Shown here piece by piece: positions 62,150 through 64,000 of a stretch of DNA of 64,000 nt (position 1 is the stretch's first letter; each line of letters opens with the position of its first letter). Under the pieces are notes generated by a model that did not search any database, was not told where the DNA came from, and worked only from the letters and a program-made list of their open reading frames with translations. Position numbers and translations under genes: made by a program. Source of the DNA: Ascaphus truei (taxonomy: Eukaryota; Chordata; Amphibia; Anura; Ascaphidae); contig CM071587.1 of NCBI GenBank assembly GCA_036426205.1, positions 1,536,004-1,600,003 of the forward strand, in the 5' to 3' direction.

Positions 62150-64000
62150 GGGCTCCCGCGGTGTTGTGGGGAGAGAACCAGACAGGGACAGGAGGTGGTG
62201 TGGGACAGGGTACCTTGCTCTCTCTGGGTGGTGCAGTGCCTCCAGCCAGTAGGGATCCCCTGGGGTCTCCGAGGAGAGACCCCCACTGACACTCCATTCT
62301 CCTCCCACAGGAACGTGATACACACACAGCAGCTTCTTTCTGTGGTTCTTTTTCAGGCGAAGAGCATACACAGATACAGCCAGAACATCATAGGCTGATC
62401 TGGCTCCTCTGCATTTCTGCTCATGGCAGCTGAACTTCCCCTCCCTCCTAACCCAGGTGGGGCAGGAGGGAGAGAAACTCTTCTGGCTTGTATTCTCTTT
62501 CAGATCTCTCTGAAGACTCCTGATCACTAACTGAATTTGGGAATAGTCTCCATTTGAATATCCTCAGGGAGTGTTTCTAGCTTTGAATCATTACAACTCA
62601 AAGCTGGATACCGATTGGCGCGTCACACCATCAGGGGTGTTCCAACCCATATCCACCCTTTGGATTAAACATTCAAATGTTGCTTAGGTCTGCCCCTGAA
62701 TATTGCTACATCTACTCAGAGCTGAATGCACAAACAGACCAACTGGAGGAATTAACCTTTCCACTGCCTGTTCTACAAAGGACTGACAGAGGCAAGGCCC
62801 ACGAATTAGCTATAGCTGCCGAAGGCAGCATTAGCATATATATCCCTACACAAAACCGAATCGAAACCACGGGGGAGACCCCTGTGCGCATAACGTACGC
62901 ACCTCCTTATCTCAATGTTATTGGAAGTGACCGCAAAGTAACGTGCGAGAATAATTTCACCTTATTCTTGTTCGTAACGATTCCAATACGTCAGAAATTG
63001 TTGTCCAGCAGACAAAGTTCTGGTTTATTCTTACAGTGTTACTTACAGACGAAAGATCAATCAATGGTGATAACATGTGCAGGTGATGATAGAACAACGA
63101 TGCCCTTGTCTCTCACATGCTGCTGATGTTACCTGCAGAGAGTGGTCTTGGGAAAGGTCTGGCAAAGAGAGGGAGTTGATCAGAGTAACAACTGTATTTA
63201 TTGATCACTAACTCCCCCACCTTTCTCCTTGTGGCTTCTCCAGACAAAGGACTTAAACCAGGATTTCAGCAATCATTGAATCCTATACCCAAGCCAACCT
63301 CCAACCTCTGTTCTGCATAACCTTCACTGGAATTCATCTCTCTTGGCTTACATATCAAACCTTAAAACATTCTCTTTCCATTGTCTTGATATAAGTTTAG
63401 TTTAATATAATAAATGGATTCCTAAGGCCGTGTCTATAGTGCCGTCGATGGCGATGGCGACACGACGGGGACGTCATCCGTCGCCGTCGCACCGGCGAAA
63501 GTATATTTCGCCGGCGGCGGCATTGCGGGTTTCCGCCATTTGATTGTTTCAAGGGCCGTCACGTGAGGCTACAGCCCTTGAAAAATAAAATTTTTGCCGC
63601 TACCAGTTTTTGCGACGGTGACGTTGATTTGTCGCCGTCGCGCACACTTTATATGCGACTGCGGCGGCAATGATTTGTTTTCCGGCGACGTCGTGTCGCC
63701 GGCACTATAAGCGCAGCCTAACATAACGGGATGTGGCACAGACGGAAAAGGGAGGGGCGGAGAATATAATGGCTTAACAACGCTACAGTTGATAGCAATG
63801 AATCGAGAGTGATTAAGAAACGGGGTCGGGCTGAGAATGACGGACCGGTCCTACAGCGAATAGCAGCACTCACGAGGCTCAGCCTCCCCGAGTAAAAGAG
63901 TTTCACACCTGTAAGACCGCTCCAGTGTAAACTGACGTGACCCAAGGCCTCTATCCACAGCTGCCGTACGCCTGAGAATTAGTAAGTAATCAGAGTGCAT
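62150..64000. repeat. second copy of the direct duplication, indel-rich; runs off the window
   Basis: Collinear with 57755-59618, offset about 4.39 kb. Differences are mostly single missing or extra bases, e.g. at the MITE: CCGTCGCCACCGGCG becomes CCGTCGCACCGGCG. That error type is what uncorrected long reads leave, so it may be a false duplication. The unit includes the MITE copy at 63426-63718. Confidence 0.85.
63426..63718. mobile_element. Harbinger-like MITE (copy B, within the duplication)
   Basis: Same ends and TAA flanks as 59036-59332 but 4 bp shorter because of scattered 1-bp changes. It is not an independent insertion. Confidence 0.8.

Overview
The window is non-coding, repeat-rich vertebrate DNA, most likely from an anuran amphibian. 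The basis for that is the mix of interspersed families: CR1-type and L2-type LINE ends, an L1/Tx1-type LINE end, Penelope-like (PLE) fragments carrying hammerhead ribozymes, CORE-SINE/MIR-like SINEs, and many hAT, Harbinger and TTAA- or TA-flanked miniature elements. I find no convincing host protein-coding exon, rRNA or functional tRNA. Every coding-like stretch I can explain is a decayed retrotransposon reverse transcriptase or a tandem repeat that happens to stay open. The order and species cannot be fixed from sequence alone.

Layout. 1-5 kb: sparse sequence with CORE-SINEs, a hairpin hAT element, an L2 tail and two hammerhead-bearing PLE fragments. 5.0-6.2 kb: a hAT-like element with an 8-bp target duplication (7/8), with a third hammerhead PLE nested in it. 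7.3-9.2 kb: a TAA-flanked Harbinger-like MITE and a CR1 fragment with recognisable RT motifs. 10.3-13.1 kb: a hairpin hAT element with a perfect 8-bp duplication, a short TIR element, and a MITE whose terminal 52 bp has expanded into about 32 tandem copies. 13.3-14.8 kb: a 1.5-kb Harbinger-like element containing a 243-bp palindrome. 15-22 kb: AT microsatellites, a 96-bp tandem array, MITEs, a CR1 end and an L2 end. 22.0-24.6 kb: the longest repeat-poor stretch. 24.6-31 kb: TTAA-flanked MITE, hairpin elements, SINE and L2 ends. 32.5-33.2 kb: L1-type ORF2 end. 36-42.3 kb: nested elements, including two PLE insertions with 15-bp target duplications, one inside a hairpin hAT element and one inside an L2 tail. 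43-48 kb: GC-rich foldback elements. 51.2-52.6 kb: candidate solo LTR. 52.8-54.1 kb: the best CR1 fragment. 57.7-64 kb: a direct duplication whose second copy is peppered with single-base indels and looks like an assembly artefact.

The most interesting signal is the set of hammerhead ribozyme motifs: five with a consensus core, three with a paired change at core positions 3 and 8 (U-A in place of C-G), two with one core substitution, and several remnants. Most have very short palindromic stem III sequences (ACGT, ACGCGT, AGCT, ACATGT), as in the dimer-type ribozymes known from Penelope-like elements. No PLE reverse transcriptase or GIY-YIG endonuclease is visible, so these copies are non-autonomous fragments.
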